DNA of 64,000 nt, from positions 1 to 64,000 of the forward strand of contig CAJTSE010000021.1 in assembly GCA_910578815.1 (NCBI GenBank), read 5' to 3'. This DNA comes from an uncultured Acetatifactor sp. Its GTDB lineage: Bacteria; Bacillota; Clostridia; Lachnospirales; Lachnospiraceae. Under the pieces are notes generated by a model. The model was not told the origin of the DNA and ran no database searches. It worked only from the letters and a program-made list of their open reading frames with translations. Each line of letters starts with the position of its first letter. Position 1 is the first letter of the stretch. The translations under genes and the position numbers were made by a program. Below, in pieces: positions 40,223-48,297 of this stretch.

Positions 40223-40942
40223 TCACCCCTCCTTCACTCCGCCGTATTTTCTGTCTCTATGATTATATGCCTCCACGGCTTTTATCAATTCTTCTTTCGT
40301 AAAATCCGGCCAGGGTACGGGAGTAAAATAAAATTCCGTGTAGGCCAGCTGCCACAGAAGAAAGTTGGAAATTCTCTGCTCATTACAGGTTCGAATCAAA
40401 AGATCTGGGTCTGGAATCCCCGCCGTATCTAAAAATCCGGCAAATCTATCCTCCGTAGCCTTCTCCGGCTCCAGCTCCCCCGATGCTATAGCCGCCGCCA
40501 TCCTCTTTGCCCCGCGCAAAATCTCATCCCTGCCGCCGTAATTGATGGCAATCTGAAAATGCAGTCCGTCATTTTCTCTGGTGGCTTCCTCCAGCTCTTC
40601 GATGCGGGTGCGGATGTCCTCGTCCAGCCGGGATTTCTCCCCCAGCACACGGACGCACATACGGTTTTTCCTGGCCGTCTGCAGGCAAGTTTTCATATAA
40701 TTTCGCAGAAGCTTCATCAAAGCGTCCACTTCGTCCTTCGGCCTGTTCCAGTTCTCCGTAGAAAAGGCGTAGACTGTCAGATATTGGATTCCCATCCTGT
40801 ACGCTTCCTCACAGATCGTCTCCACCGTCTTAGCACCCTGTACATGTCCGTAATTGCGGGGCAGCCCCTTTGCCTTCGCCCAGCGCCCGTTTCCGTCCAA
40901 AATAATCGCCACATGCTGCGGCATCTTCAAATCCTCGCCCAT
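40223..40942 (-). CDS. uppS: Undecaprenyl diphosphate synthase
   Basis: A 239-residue cis-prenyltransferase that makes the C55 lipid carrier for cell-wall synthesis. The catalytic aspartate lies in IILDGNGRWAKAKGL. Other motifs are TVYAFSTENWNRP, INYGGRDEI and the dimer/substrate segment LIRTCNEQRISNFLLWQL, where TSGE of the family is TCNE. ATG 40942 is used because GAGAGGGG is 8 nt upstream. It lies about 100 bp downstream of frr, with a strong hairpin between them. Confidence 0.95.
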   Translation of the reverse strand: MGEDLKMPQHVAIILDGNGRWAKAKGLPRNYGHVQGAKTVETICEEAYRMGIQYLTVYAFSTENWNRPKDEVDALMKLLRNYMKTCLQTARKNRMCVRVLGEKSRLDEDIRTRIEELEEATRENDGLHFQIAINYGGRDEILRGAKRMAAAIASGELEPEKATEDRFAGFLDTAGIPDPDLLIRTCNEQRISNFLLWQLAYTEFYFTPVPWPDFTKEELIKAVEAYNHRDRKYGGVKEG

Positions 40943-40999
40943 ACAGTCAGCCCCTCTCAAACCCGCACACATCCGTTTTCTGCGGAGACTTAACAAAGA

Positions 41000-41023
41000 G
41001 GGAGCGGAAACACTTCCGCTCCC
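41000..41023 (-). terminator. Hairpin between frr and uppS (partial terminator)
   Basis: A perfect 10-bp GC-rich stem (41000-41009 with 41014-41023) has a 4-nt loop. On the minus strand it is followed by TCTTTGTT rather than a clean T-run. It may attenuate read-through from frr into uppS or protect the frr mRNA end. Confidence 0.5.
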
Positions 41024-41041
41024 CCGCTTTTGCCTCAAAAT

Positions 41042-41593
41042 CTAGACAGTCAAAATTTCCTTTGACTTATTTTCCATCATGGCATCAATATCCTTGATGA
41101 ATTTATCCGTCAGCTTTTGCAGCTCTTCCTCCAGCTGCTTGATCTCATCCTCGGAAACCTCGGTCTTGGCCAGCTTTTTAAAGGCATCGTTTCCGTCTCT
41201 GCGGATATTGCGGACAGCCACCCTGCCGTCCTCCGCCTTTTTCTTTATTTCCTTCACCAAATCCTTTCTGCGCTCTTCTGTCAGTTCCGGAAATACAAGC
41301 CGGATCACATTGCCGTCATTCGTAGGATTGATCCCGATGTCCGATACCTGAATCGCCTTTTCAATCTCCTTCAGCAATGATTTCTCCCAGGGGGCAATCT
41401 GAATGATGCGCGCCTCCGGCACGGTCACGTTGCCTACCTGCTGAATCGGCGTGGGTGTCCCGTAATAATCCACCCGCAGCTTATCCAGCACATGAGGGTT
41501 CGCTCTGCCCGCACGAATGGCTGCGTAATCGGCTTCAAGAAACTCATAAGCCTTCTTCATTTTATCTGCATACTGCTGTAATCTGGAATCCAT
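41042..41593 (-). CDS. frr: Ribosome recycling factor
   Basis: A 183-residue tRNA-mimic that splits post-termination ribosomes with EF-G. Typical segments are AIRAGRANPHVLDKLRVDYY, GTPTPIQQVGNV, GINPTNDGNVIRLVFPELTEERR and RDGNDAFKKL. Length equals the family norm. AAGGAG precedes ATG 41593. It follows pyrH by about 30 nt. Confidence 0.97.
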   Translation of the reverse strand: MDSRLQQYADKMKKAYEFLEADYAAIRAGRANPHVLDKLRVDYYGTPTPIQQVGNVTVPEARIIQIAPWEKSLLKEIEKAIQVSDIGINPTNDGNVIRLVFPELTEERRKDLVKEIKKKAEDGRVAVRNIRRDGNDAFKKLAKTEVSEDEIKQLEEELQKLTDKFIKDIDAMMENKSKEILTV

Positions 41594-41626
41594 ATCTGTT
41601 TTCTCCTTACACTTTGGTTACACGCT

Positions 41627-42322
41627 TTAAACTAATATCCGGGTCCCGGTAAACTTTCCCTTAACGGCATTGACAATACTGTTTTCCCCCTTCAGGCCAA
41701 ATACCCACATGGGCATGTGGTTATCCCTGGCCATAATGGACGCGGTCATATCCACCACCTGGAGATTCTTATCAATCACTTCTTCAATAGAAACCGCATC
41801 ATATTTTTTAGCGGCAGGATTTTTACCGGGGTCGTCATCATAAACACCGTCAATAGACTTTGCGAGCAAAATCACCTCTGCCTCCACCTCGATGGCTCGA
41901 AGCACCACCCCCGTATCCGTCGAAAAACAAGGATGTCCTGTACCTCCTGCAAAAAAGACCACCTGTCCCTGCTCAAAATATTTGTTTGCCCGATCCTTCG
42001 AAAAAAGTTTTGTGAAGGATCCGCACTCAAAAGGAGTCAAAATGCTGGTTTTCATCCCTTCGGAGCGAAAAATTTCAGACACATAAATACAGTTCATAAC
42101 CGTAGCCAGCATCCCGATTTGGTCCGCCTTGGTACGATCAATGTTTTCACTGGTCCGTCCTCTCCAAAAATTTCCGCCGCCCGTAACGATACCAACCTGA
42201 ATGCCGTCCTCCACCAGCTGCTTCACCTGAAGAGCAACACCCCTTACCGTCGCTTCGTCAAATCCGGTCTTCTTGTCTCCTGCCAACGCTTCTCCGCTGA
42301 GCTTTAATAAAATTCTGCGCAT
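41627..42322 (-). CDS. pyrH: UMP kinase
   Basis: A 231-residue amino-acid-kinase-fold enzyme that phosphorylates UMP. It starts MRRILLKLSGEALAG and shows VGIVTGGGNFWRG, ADQIGMLATVMN, FAGGTGHPCFSTDT and LLAKSIDGVYDDDP. AGGAGGGG precedes ATG 42322. The pyrH-frr-uppS-cdsA-dxr-rseP order is conserved widely in Firmicutes; rpsB and tsf, which usually precede it, are absent here. Confidence 0.96.
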   Translation of the reverse strand: MRRILLKLSGEALAGDKKTGFDEATVRGVALQVKQLVEDGIQVGIVTGGGNFWRGRTSENIDRTKADQIGMLATVMNCIYVSEIFRSEGMKTSILTPFECGSFTKLFSKDRANKYFEQGQVVFFAGGTGHPCFSTDTGVVLRAIEVEAEVILLAKSIDGVYDDDPGKNPAAKKYDAVSIEEVIDKNLQVVDMTASIMARDNHMPMWVFGLKGENSIVNAVKGKFTGTRILV

Positions 42323-42378
42323 AATGCCCCTCCTGCAGTCCGACTTCAGCCTTAAAATAATCCAATATTATCGTTGTC

Positions 42379-43617
42379 TTACTTATCCTTCTGTTCTCCC
42401 TGCTTTGTTTTTGTCTTGCGGGGAGGCTCAGGCTTATACTCGTCAAAGAAGGAGGTAGGGCTGACATCCGCATAGCACTGTGAACACATACCTTCGATCA
42501 CCGCACCGTTGTTGATCTGTACGGATTTGGACTTGATATTGCCCATAACGATGGCAGAAGCATCCAGAATCACAGGTCCCTGTACGTCGATGTCTCCCTT
42601 GACAGCGCCGGCAATCGCCGCACTTGTAGCCGTAATGTTGCCGATAATAACCGCGCTGGCACCGATCTTAACCGCGCCCTCACTCACAACCTCGCCGTTT
42701 ATTTTTGCGCTCTCCGCATAAATTTCAGCCGCTTTGGAGTTACCGTTCACATGCCCGGTAATATTCAGCTTACCCAAAGCATCAATATTTCCGTTCACCG
42801 TGCCGATCACATCTATAGAGCCCTGGGTGGAAATATCACCTGTAATGGTCATTCCCTCCGTAATAACAGAGGTCTCATCTGATACCTCCAAGTCTCTTCC
42901 ATAATCCATTTCTTCCATCATATCCATTTCTTCCTCTTCTCCTTTACTTTCTTCTAATTCATAGTTTTCGGTCATATCTTCCACCGCTTCAGCCTGTACC
43001 GCTTGTTCCGGCATTTCCGAATTGAGATCGGTGCCCGTTTCCTCCGCCAGCATCTCCGTCAACAGCTTCTCCATCTCATCATCGCTGCTTTCTGCTTCCT
43101 GTGCCTCCGGCTCCGCCGTGGTCCAGGACTCCTGCTCTGTCTTCAGTCCTTCGAAGCCACCCGCCGAATCTCCGGCTGCAAAATCGGTCTCAGATGCACC
43201 AAAGCTGTCTGCAAAGCCCTGACCCGCAGTATCCGCCTCCAGCATTCCAAAGCCATCTGCAAAGTCCTGACCTGCAGCATCCGCCTCCGGCATTCCAAAG
43301 CCGTCTGCAAAGTCCTGACCTGCAGCATCTGCCTCCGGCATTCCAAAGCCGTCTGCAAAGTCCTGACCCGCAACATCCGCCTCCGGCATTCCAAACTCTG
43401 CCACAGACTCTGATTCTGCCGTCTCCGGCTGTGTACCATCTGAAAACTCCGCTCCCGTTTCCTCCGGAAACGGAATCTCGTCAATATTCTTCAGCATCTC
43501 TTCCAACGAAACCTCAGATGCTTCTGTCGGTTCCTCCGCCTTGTGCTTTTCGTCCTCAGGCATCAGTTCATTTACAGCCTGAGACAAATCTTCCTTTAAG
43601 TCTGAGAAAAAACCCAT
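42379..43617 (-). CDS. Bactofilin-like polymer-forming protein with N-terminal repeats
   Basis: A 412-residue protein. The C-terminal third (about 255-390) is a bactofilin-type right-handed beta-helix with repeating G-D-I and G-N-I turns (TITGDISTQGSIDVIGTVNG, VVSEGAVKIGASAVIIGNI). The first 240 residues are acidic and probably disordered. They contain tandem 16-residue repeats of FGMPEADAAGQDFADG (about four good copies and degenerate ones). A CSQC motif follows the helix, and the tail is basic. GGAGGG precedes ATG 43617. It is likely a cytoskeletal scaffold; the adjacent deacetylase suggests a cell-envelope role. Confidence 0.83.
   Translation of the reverse strand: MGFFSDLKEDLSQAVNELMPEDEKHKAEEPTEASEVSLEEMLKNIDEIPFPEETGAEFSDGTQPETAESESVAEFGMPEADVAGQDFADGFGMPEADAAGQDFADGFGMPEADAAGQDFADGFGMLEADTAGQGFADSFGASETDFAAGDSAGGFEGLKTEQESWTTAEPEAQEAESSDDEMEKLLTEMLAEETGTDLNSEMPEQAVQAEAVEDMTENYELEESKGEEEEMDMMEEMDYGRDLEVSDETSVITEGMTITGDISTQGSIDVIGTVNGNIDALGKLNITGHVNGNSKAAEIYAESAKINGEVVSEGAVKIGASAVIIGNITATSAAIAGAVKGDIDVQGPVILDASAIVMGNIKSKSVQINNGAVIEGMCSQCYADVSPTSFFDEYKPEPPRKTKTKQGEQKDK
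43198..43397 (-). repeat. 48-bp tandem repeats in the bactofilin-like gene
   Basis: Four closely similar 48-bp units plus decayed flanking copies encode the 16-residue acidic repeat. Neighbouring copies are nearly identical at the DNA level, which suggests recent expansion. Confidence 0.85.
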
Positions 43618-43640
43618 TGTAAATCAAACCCTCCATTCAT

Positions 43641-44741
43641 TCATTGGTCACCGGGCGTTTCCGGCCGGCGTTGAATATGTTGAACCAGCTCCGTATCTTC
43701 AGTAATCGGCAGAATCACCGTATCCTCCAGAGCCAAAATGTTCTCAATAATTGTAGGCAGCGCCTCCACTGTAGTCGGCTTCGATGCCGAATCGTGCATT
43801 AATATTACAGATGTCTCAAATCTTTCAATATCCGCCGTACAGTTCTCCACCAGTGTTTCCACGGAAAGAAGCGTTGCACCTCCGTCACCGGAAGATATAT
43901 TCCAATCGAAAAAACGCACTTCCTGAGTGTCAAGATAATCCGCAAACTCTTCCATACTTAAATGGCTGACCGAGTTGGAGCTTCCTCCGGGAAAACGATA
44001 GACCTTGCTTTCCACCCCTGTAACCTCATACACATAATCCCTTATCTTTTCATAATCCCCGGCAAAATCCTCAACAGACTTATAGATTTCCGAATACTTG
44101 TGACTGTATGAGTGCATCCCAAGAGTATGTCCTCTGTCTACAATCTCCTGCATTGCCTCCCGCGCGGAATCGCTCTCCTTCCCTACCACAAAAAAGGTAG
44201 CCTTTACTCCATAGCTGTCCAGTATGTCCAAAATATCATTCGTATATTTGCTGGGGCCGTCGTCAAAGGTCAGGTATACCTTATGGGCAGCAGTTATTTC
44301 TTCTTCTGGTTCCCCGGTTTCTTCCGGTTCATTCCTATCCCCCGGCCGGCCGGTTATTTCCTCGTCAGACCCGGATTCCGAATCCGCCTCCCCGCCTGAT
44401 GCAAGCCCGGACTCCTGTCCCGACTGCCTGTACTCCCCGTTGTCCGAACCGGCAAAAATATCGTTTGCACCGCTTTCGCCGCTGACCGCCGTTAAGCCCT
44501 TCAGCTCTTCCAGCTGCTGTCTCTGTTCCCTCACAATGCCTGTCAATGTCTCCACCTGCATTATTAGATTATCCAGAGTCTTGTCCGCATTTTGAATACG
44601 GTCCAGCAAAATAAAACACAGGACAATGGGAAGCATGATGACCGCCACTGCTGACAGGATAATACATTTTTTCAGCCTTTGTACACGCTGTCGTTTGGCG
44701 GCAGCCGTCCGCTTATTGTCCTCCGCCATAATACCATCCAT
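43641..44741 (-). CDS. Membrane-anchored polysaccharide deacetylase (NodB domain)
   Basis: A 366-residue protein. A membrane helix near residues 25-46 is followed by a short coiled coil (IMQVETLTGIVREQRQQLEE) and an acidic linker rich in Ser, Gly and Glu. The NodB deacetylase domain starts at about residue 155: KVYLTFDDGPSKYT carries the catalytic/metal Asp pair, HSYSH the metal histidines, then RFPGG and, near the end, VILMHDSA. It probably removes acetyl groups from peptidoglycan or another wall polymer outside the membrane. The start is uncertain: ATG 44741, TTG 44759 and ATG 44729 are in frame, and none has a convincing ribosome site. Confidence 0.88.
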   Translation of the reverse strand: MDGIMAEDNKRTAAAKRQRVQRLKKCIILSAVAVIMLPIVLCFILLDRIQNADKTLDNLIMQVETLTGIVREQRQQLEELKGLTAVSGESGANDIFAGSDNGEYRQSGQESGLASGGEADSESGSDEEITGRPGDRNEPEETGEPEEEITAAHKVYLTFDDGPSKYTNDILDILDSYGVKATFFVVGKESDSAREAMQEIVDRGHTLGMHSYSHKYSEIYKSVEDFAGDYEKIRDYVYEVTGVESKVYRFPGGSSNSVSHLSMEEFADYLDTQEVRFFDWNISSGDGGATLLSVETLVENCTADIERFETSVILMHDSASKPTTVEALPTIIENILALEDTVILPITEDTELVQHIQRRPETPGDQ

Positions 44742-44853
44742 TCCATTTTCACTTTTCAACCTTTAGTATAGCATATTCCGACTTGTTCGAAAAGATAAAA
44801 ATGAAATTTTTTAATTTCTGCCAGCTTAAGCTCTGCCGCATCTTTTCGTCCTC

Positions 44854-44882
44854 TTGCAGGATTTTCGGGAATATGCTACAAT
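44854..44882 (+). promoter_or_regulatory. Promoter of the DAHP synthase operon
   Basis: TTGCAG (44854-44859) and TACAAT (44877-44882) are 17 bp apart, about 95 bp before the start codon. Confidence 0.7.
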
Positions 44883-44947
44883 AACCCCGCGCACTGACAG
44901 AAAGCGTTAAGCGCCGTCTTCAAAAAGCAGTTCACCCAAATTTATGT

Positions 44948-44973
44948 GCCGCTTACGCGGCGGAATGAGAGGA
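44948..44973 (+). repeat. Hairpin-RBS repeat upstream of DAHP synthase (copy 2)
   Basis: gccgc-ttac-gcggc forms a small hairpin just before gagagga and the start codon. The 24 bases 44950-44973 are identical to 27278-27301 on the opposite strand, which precedes the AI-2E-type permease start. Confidence 0.75.
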
Positions 44974-44976
44974 CAT

Positions 44977-46005
44977 ATGAGTTTTGAATTTATCAAAAAA
45001 TTACCCACTCCCGCAGAGATTCGGGAACAGTTTCCGCTTCCTGCGGACCTGGTGAAAATAAAGGAGGCCCGCGACGCAGAGATCAGAGAAGTGCTTACCG
45101 GCAAAAGCAGTAAGTTCCTTGTCATCATTGGTCCCTGCTCCGCAGACAACGAAGCATCGGTCTGCGACTATGTGACCCGCCTGGCCAGGGTCAATGAAAA
45201 AGTCAGCGACAAATTGATCCTGATTCCCCGGATCTACACAAACAAGCCTCGCACCACAGGCGAAGGATACAAGGGAATTGTTCACCAACCGGACCCCGAA
45301 GGAAAGCCTGATTTTCTTTCCGGGCTGATCGCCATGCGGAAAATGCACATACGTGCCATTGCAGAGACCGGCCTGACTGCCGCGGATGAAATGCTGTATC
45401 CCGAAAACTGGCGCTATGTATCGGACATTCTTTCTTATGTGGCCATCGGTGCCCGTTCCGTGGAAGATCAGCAGCACCGATTAACGGTCAGCGGCTTTGA
45501 CGTGGCGGCCGGGATGAAAAATCCCACCAGCGGCGATCTGTCCGTTATGCTGAATTCCGTTTATGCAGCCCAGCATCCGCATTCCTTTATTTACCGCGGC
45601 TGGGAAGTCAATACCACCGGCAACGACCTGACCCACACCGTACTGCGGGGCGCAACCAACAAACACGGAAACAATATTCCAAACTACCATTATGAAGATC
45701 TGAATCTGCTGTTGGAAATGTATGAAAAGACGGATTTAAAGAATCCCGCCTGCGTGATTGATGCCAACCACTCCAATTCTGGGAAACAATATCAACAGCA
45801 AATCCGTATCGTAAAAGAGGTTATGCACAGCCGAAAATTGAACCCGGACATTCACAAGCTGGTAAAAGGCGTTATGATCGAGAGCTATATTGAGGAAGGC
45901 TGTCAAAAGGTTGGCGGGGGAATCTACGGAAAATCCATCACCGATCCCTGCCTGGGATGGGAAGCGTCGGAAAAGCTGATCTATGATATTGCAGAATACG
46001 AGTGA
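44977..46005 (+). CDS. 3-deoxy-7-phosphoheptulonate (DAHP) synthase, AroG type
   Basis: A 342-residue class I-alpha DAHP synthase that joins PEP and erythrose-4-phosphate in the first step of the shikimate pathway. Family segments are IIGPCSADN, IPRIYTNKPRTTGEGYKG, GARSVEDQQHR, GMKNPTSGDL, VIDANHSNSGKQ and GVMIESYIEEG. The ATG at 44977 follows GAGAGGA; the open frame extends upstream through the hairpin repeat. Which aromatic amino acid feeds back on it cannot be told. It is followed by a GNAT gene 8 nt downstream. Confidence 0.95.
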   Translation: MSFEFIKKLPTPAEIREQFPLPADLVKIKEARDAEIREVLTGKSSKFLVIIGPCSADNEASVCDYVTRLARVNEKVSDKLILIPRIYTNKPRTTGEGYKGIVHQPDPEGKPDFLSGLIAMRKMHIRAIAETGLTAADEMLYPENWRYVSDILSYVAIGARSVEDQQHRLTVSGFDVAAGMKNPTSGDLSVMLNSVYAAQHPHSFIYRGWEVNTTGNDLTHTVLRGATNKHGNNIPNYHYEDLNLLLEMYEKTDLKNPACVIDANHSNSGKQYQQQIRIVKEVMHSRKLNPDIHKLVKGVMIESYIEEGCQKVGGGIYGKSITDPCLGWEASEKLIYDIAEYE

Positions 46006-46013
46006 GGATGCTC

Positions 46014-46859
46014 ATGATATATGAAATGACTCAAACCTCCCAAGCTGCTGCACTTTTTGAGGGCTGGGAGGAAACCATGATTCTATCCTGCCTCCAGGGC
46101 ATTATGGGCAGGATCTACACCACAGATCAGATCTATAGTACAGATCTGATTTACAGTACAGATCCGATTCATGGTGCAGATCTGATTCATGATCCGAGCC
46201 GCGATACAAAATCCCCCGCCTCGGCAATGGCTGTCCTCGGAGACTTTACCTTTTTTGCGGGCAGGGTCAGCAGAGAACTGATTTCTTTTAAGCCGAAGGA
46301 CTGTACGCAGGATTTCATGATTATGGTGGGACAAAATGAAGAATGGAATAACGCCATTGCAGAACATTACGGCGCAAAAGCTACCGTTGTCTCCCGCTAT
46401 GCTTTTCAAAAGGAGCCGAATGTTTTTGACCGCAAAAAGCTGATGCACGCCGCCTCTTCCCTGCCTGACCGCCTGGAATCGGACCTGATTGACGAACAGA
46501 TTTTTCATCTATGCAAAGCGAACAGATGGAGCGCCGATCTTGTCTCACAGTTTAAAGACTATGAAGAGTACCGCCGCTTAGGGCTGGGGGTGGTGATTCA
46601 TAAAGGCCCTGAAATATACTGCGGAGCTTCTTCCTATTCCAGATACCATGGCGGTATTGAGGTTGAGATCGACACCAGAGAGGATCACCGGCGCCAGGGC
46701 CTCGCATATGCCTGTGGTGCCCGCCTGATTCTGGAATGCCTGAAGCGAAATCTTTACCCCAGCTGGGACGCGCAGAATCCATGGTCCGCGGCACTGGCCC
46801 ATAAACTTGGCTATCACTACAGCCACACCTACCCAGCGGTGGAAATCCACGGCTATTAA
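46014..46859 (+). CDS. GNAT-family N-acetyltransferase with inserted hexapeptide repeat
   Basis: A 281-residue protein that matches the larger GNAT family containing the zwittermicin self-resistance enzyme. The acetyl-CoA loop is VEIDTREDHRRQGLA (RRxGLA form) and the C-terminal phrase NPWSAALAHKLGY is typical. Residues about 34-61 hold a tandem 6-residue repeat (IYTTDQ, IYSTDL, IYSTDP, IHGADL), which looks like an insertion between the first helix and strand. GAGG lies 6 nt before ATG 46014; earlier in-frame starts overlap the DAHP synthase stop. Substrate is unknown. Confidence 0.78.
   Translation: MIYEMTQTSQAAALFEGWEETMILSCLQGIMGRIYTTDQIYSTDLIYSTDPIHGADLIHDPSRDTKSPASAMAVLGDFTFFAGRVSRELISFKPKDCTQDFMIMVGQNEEWNNAIAEHYGAKATVVSRYAFQKEPNVFDRKKLMHAASSLPDRLESDLIDEQIFHLCKANRWSADLVSQFKDYEEYRRLGLGVVIHKGPEIYCGASSYSRYHGGIEVEIDTREDHRRQGLAYACGARLILECLKRNLYPSWDAQNPWSAALAHKLGYHYSHTYPAVEIHGY
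46113..46196 (+). repeat. 18-bp tandem repeat in the GNAT gene
   Basis: Four 18-bp units (consensus atytayagtacagatctg) and a partial fifth keep the reading frame. Units differ at 2-5 positions. Confidence 0.85.
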
Positions 46860-46870
46860 TTCATAAACAA

Positions 46871-47473
46871 TCAGAAGATTTTCAGGTACCCAATCAAAAG
46901 CGCAGGATTCACATAACTCTCCAGAAAGCAGCCTGCGATAACGATCCCGGCAATAGCGCCCAGCCAGCCCAGCTTTTTTATCACAAAACTTCTTCCCTCA
47001 GCCTCCATCACGCCGCTCCTGGAATAAATCGCCCGGTACAGGCCTTCACACCATCCCAGCAGCATCAATATCGCCGGCACAAAAAGAAGATACTGAGGGA
47101 AAATGCCCACCAATGCTAAAGCCAGCCCTTTAATACCATAGCGGATAAACAGCGCCGACAGATAAACTCCCACTGACATCCCGCACCAGACCGCGGTTCC
47201 CATGCAAAGCACATACCCTAAATAGGTTGTTGCCAATATGGCCGCCAAAATCAGCGCCAGCATTCTTTTACGAAGAACATAGTAAAAAAAAGCATTGCCG
47301 TCCAGGCTCATATACTTCATCCGATATAAGACAGACTCGTCGAATAATCCCGTTTCTTTCAAAAAAATACTTTTCCCCAGATTCATTATCAGGATGCCCC
47401 CGATAATCCCGATACAAAACACCGGAAGCAGTCTCCTGCTCCCGGTGGGTATCCGCTTTCCCACAATCTGCAT
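46871..47473 (-). CDS. spoIIM: SpoIIM-family stage II sporulation membrane protein
   Basis: A 200-residue protein with about five membrane helices. It fits SpoIIM, part of the SpoIIDMP peptidoglycan machinery that drives engulfment. Segments include VFCIGIIGGILIMNLGKSIF, the FDESVLYRMKYM loop and PQYLLFVPAILMLLGWCEGL. The frame is open upstream; I chose ATG 47473 because the protein then starts directly before the first helix and AAAGGCGGG lies before it. ATG 47503 is possible. No spoIID or spoIIP is near, which is usual. Confidence 0.82.
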   Translation of the reverse strand: MQIVGKRIPTGSRRLLPVFCIGIIGGILIMNLGKSIFLKETGLFDESVLYRMKYMSLDGNAFFYYVLRKRMLALILAAILATTYLGYVLCMGTAVWCGMSVGVYLSALFIRYGIKGLALALVGIFPQYLLFVPAILMLLGWCEGLYRAIYSRSGVMEAEGRSFVIKKLGWLGAIAGIVIAGCFLESYVNPALLIGYLKIF

Positions 47474-47670
47474 GAAACGCCCGCCTTTCTCCGGGCGGCG
47501 CATCATGACAGCCTGCCAGTGCAGGACCATCGCTGCATTCGTCTGAAATATTACGCTGCTCTTACAGCGCTGCCGCTTCCGGTTATTCATCTCTATGCAG
47601 CGGGCCATACACTTATGTCCCATATGTCAAACATTTGAACTACGCACCTAGCTGTTACCAACCTGATCCG

Positions 47671-48204
47671 TCAGGTAAATCTGGCAATATAGGATAAAAT
47701 ACCGCAGATTGTCTTAGAATCCTGTATCTTACAGTCAAAAATCATCTGCTTTAATTCTTCCGGCTCGTAGGCCTCCACGTTCAAATACTCGTCCTCGTCC
47801 AAATGCTGCTTACCGGGCTTTAAATTCCGGGCCAGATAAATATCAATCTTTTCATTGCAAAAAGCTACCGTGGTATAAATGGAATTCAAAAGCTCCACCC
47901 TGTCGCAGGTATAACCAGTTTCTTCTTCCAGCTCGCGCATGGCTGCCACTGCGGTAGGCTCGTCTCTGCCATTCAAACCGCCCGCCGGAATTTCCAGTGT
48001 CTCTCTCTCCAAAGCATTTCGGTACTGACGCACCATCAACAGCTTCCCGTCCTCTTTGACAGCCACCACTGCCGCTGCTCCCTTATGATCAATCAGATCC
48101 CATTTTGCAGTATTCCCGTTGGGAATCTGCATGGTATCCTGATAATAATCAATAATGGCGCCTTTTGCAATCAGTTCTCGCTTTAATCTCTTATATTCTT
48201 CCAT
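47671..48204 (-). CDS. NUDIX hydrolase (ADP-ribose pyrophosphatase type)
   Basis: A 177-residue enzyme with a complete Nudix box: G-x5-E-x7-REL-x-EE-x-GY, read as GLNGRDE...AAMRELEEETGY. The preceding strand has ETLEIPAGG, typical of the ADP-ribose pyrophosphatase branch, and FCNEKIDIYLARNL follows. ATG 48204 is chosen with GGAAAGG upstream. It lies between spoIIM and the aminotransferase. Confidence 0.88.
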   Translation of the reverse strand: MEEYKRLKRELIAKGAIIDYYQDTMQIPNGNTAKWDLIDHKGAAAVVAVKEDGKLLMVRQYRNALERETLEIPAGGLNGRDEPTAVAAMRELEEETGYTCDRVELLNSIYTTVAFCNEKIDIYLARNLKPGKQHLDEDEYLNVEAYEPEELKQMIFDCKIQDSKTICGILSYIARFT

Positions 48205-48297
48205 AAAAACAGCACCTTTCCGCAAATCCGCAAATTTCATTCCATTCGTGCTTCCTGAACTATCAGCAAAGCCCGCATAAACCATTCACGAAACCTT

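Noticed and set aside
43198..43397. CRISPR array suspected from regular 48-bp repeats
   Set aside because: There are no unique spacers; the repeats are contiguous and encode an in-frame 16-residue protein repeat.
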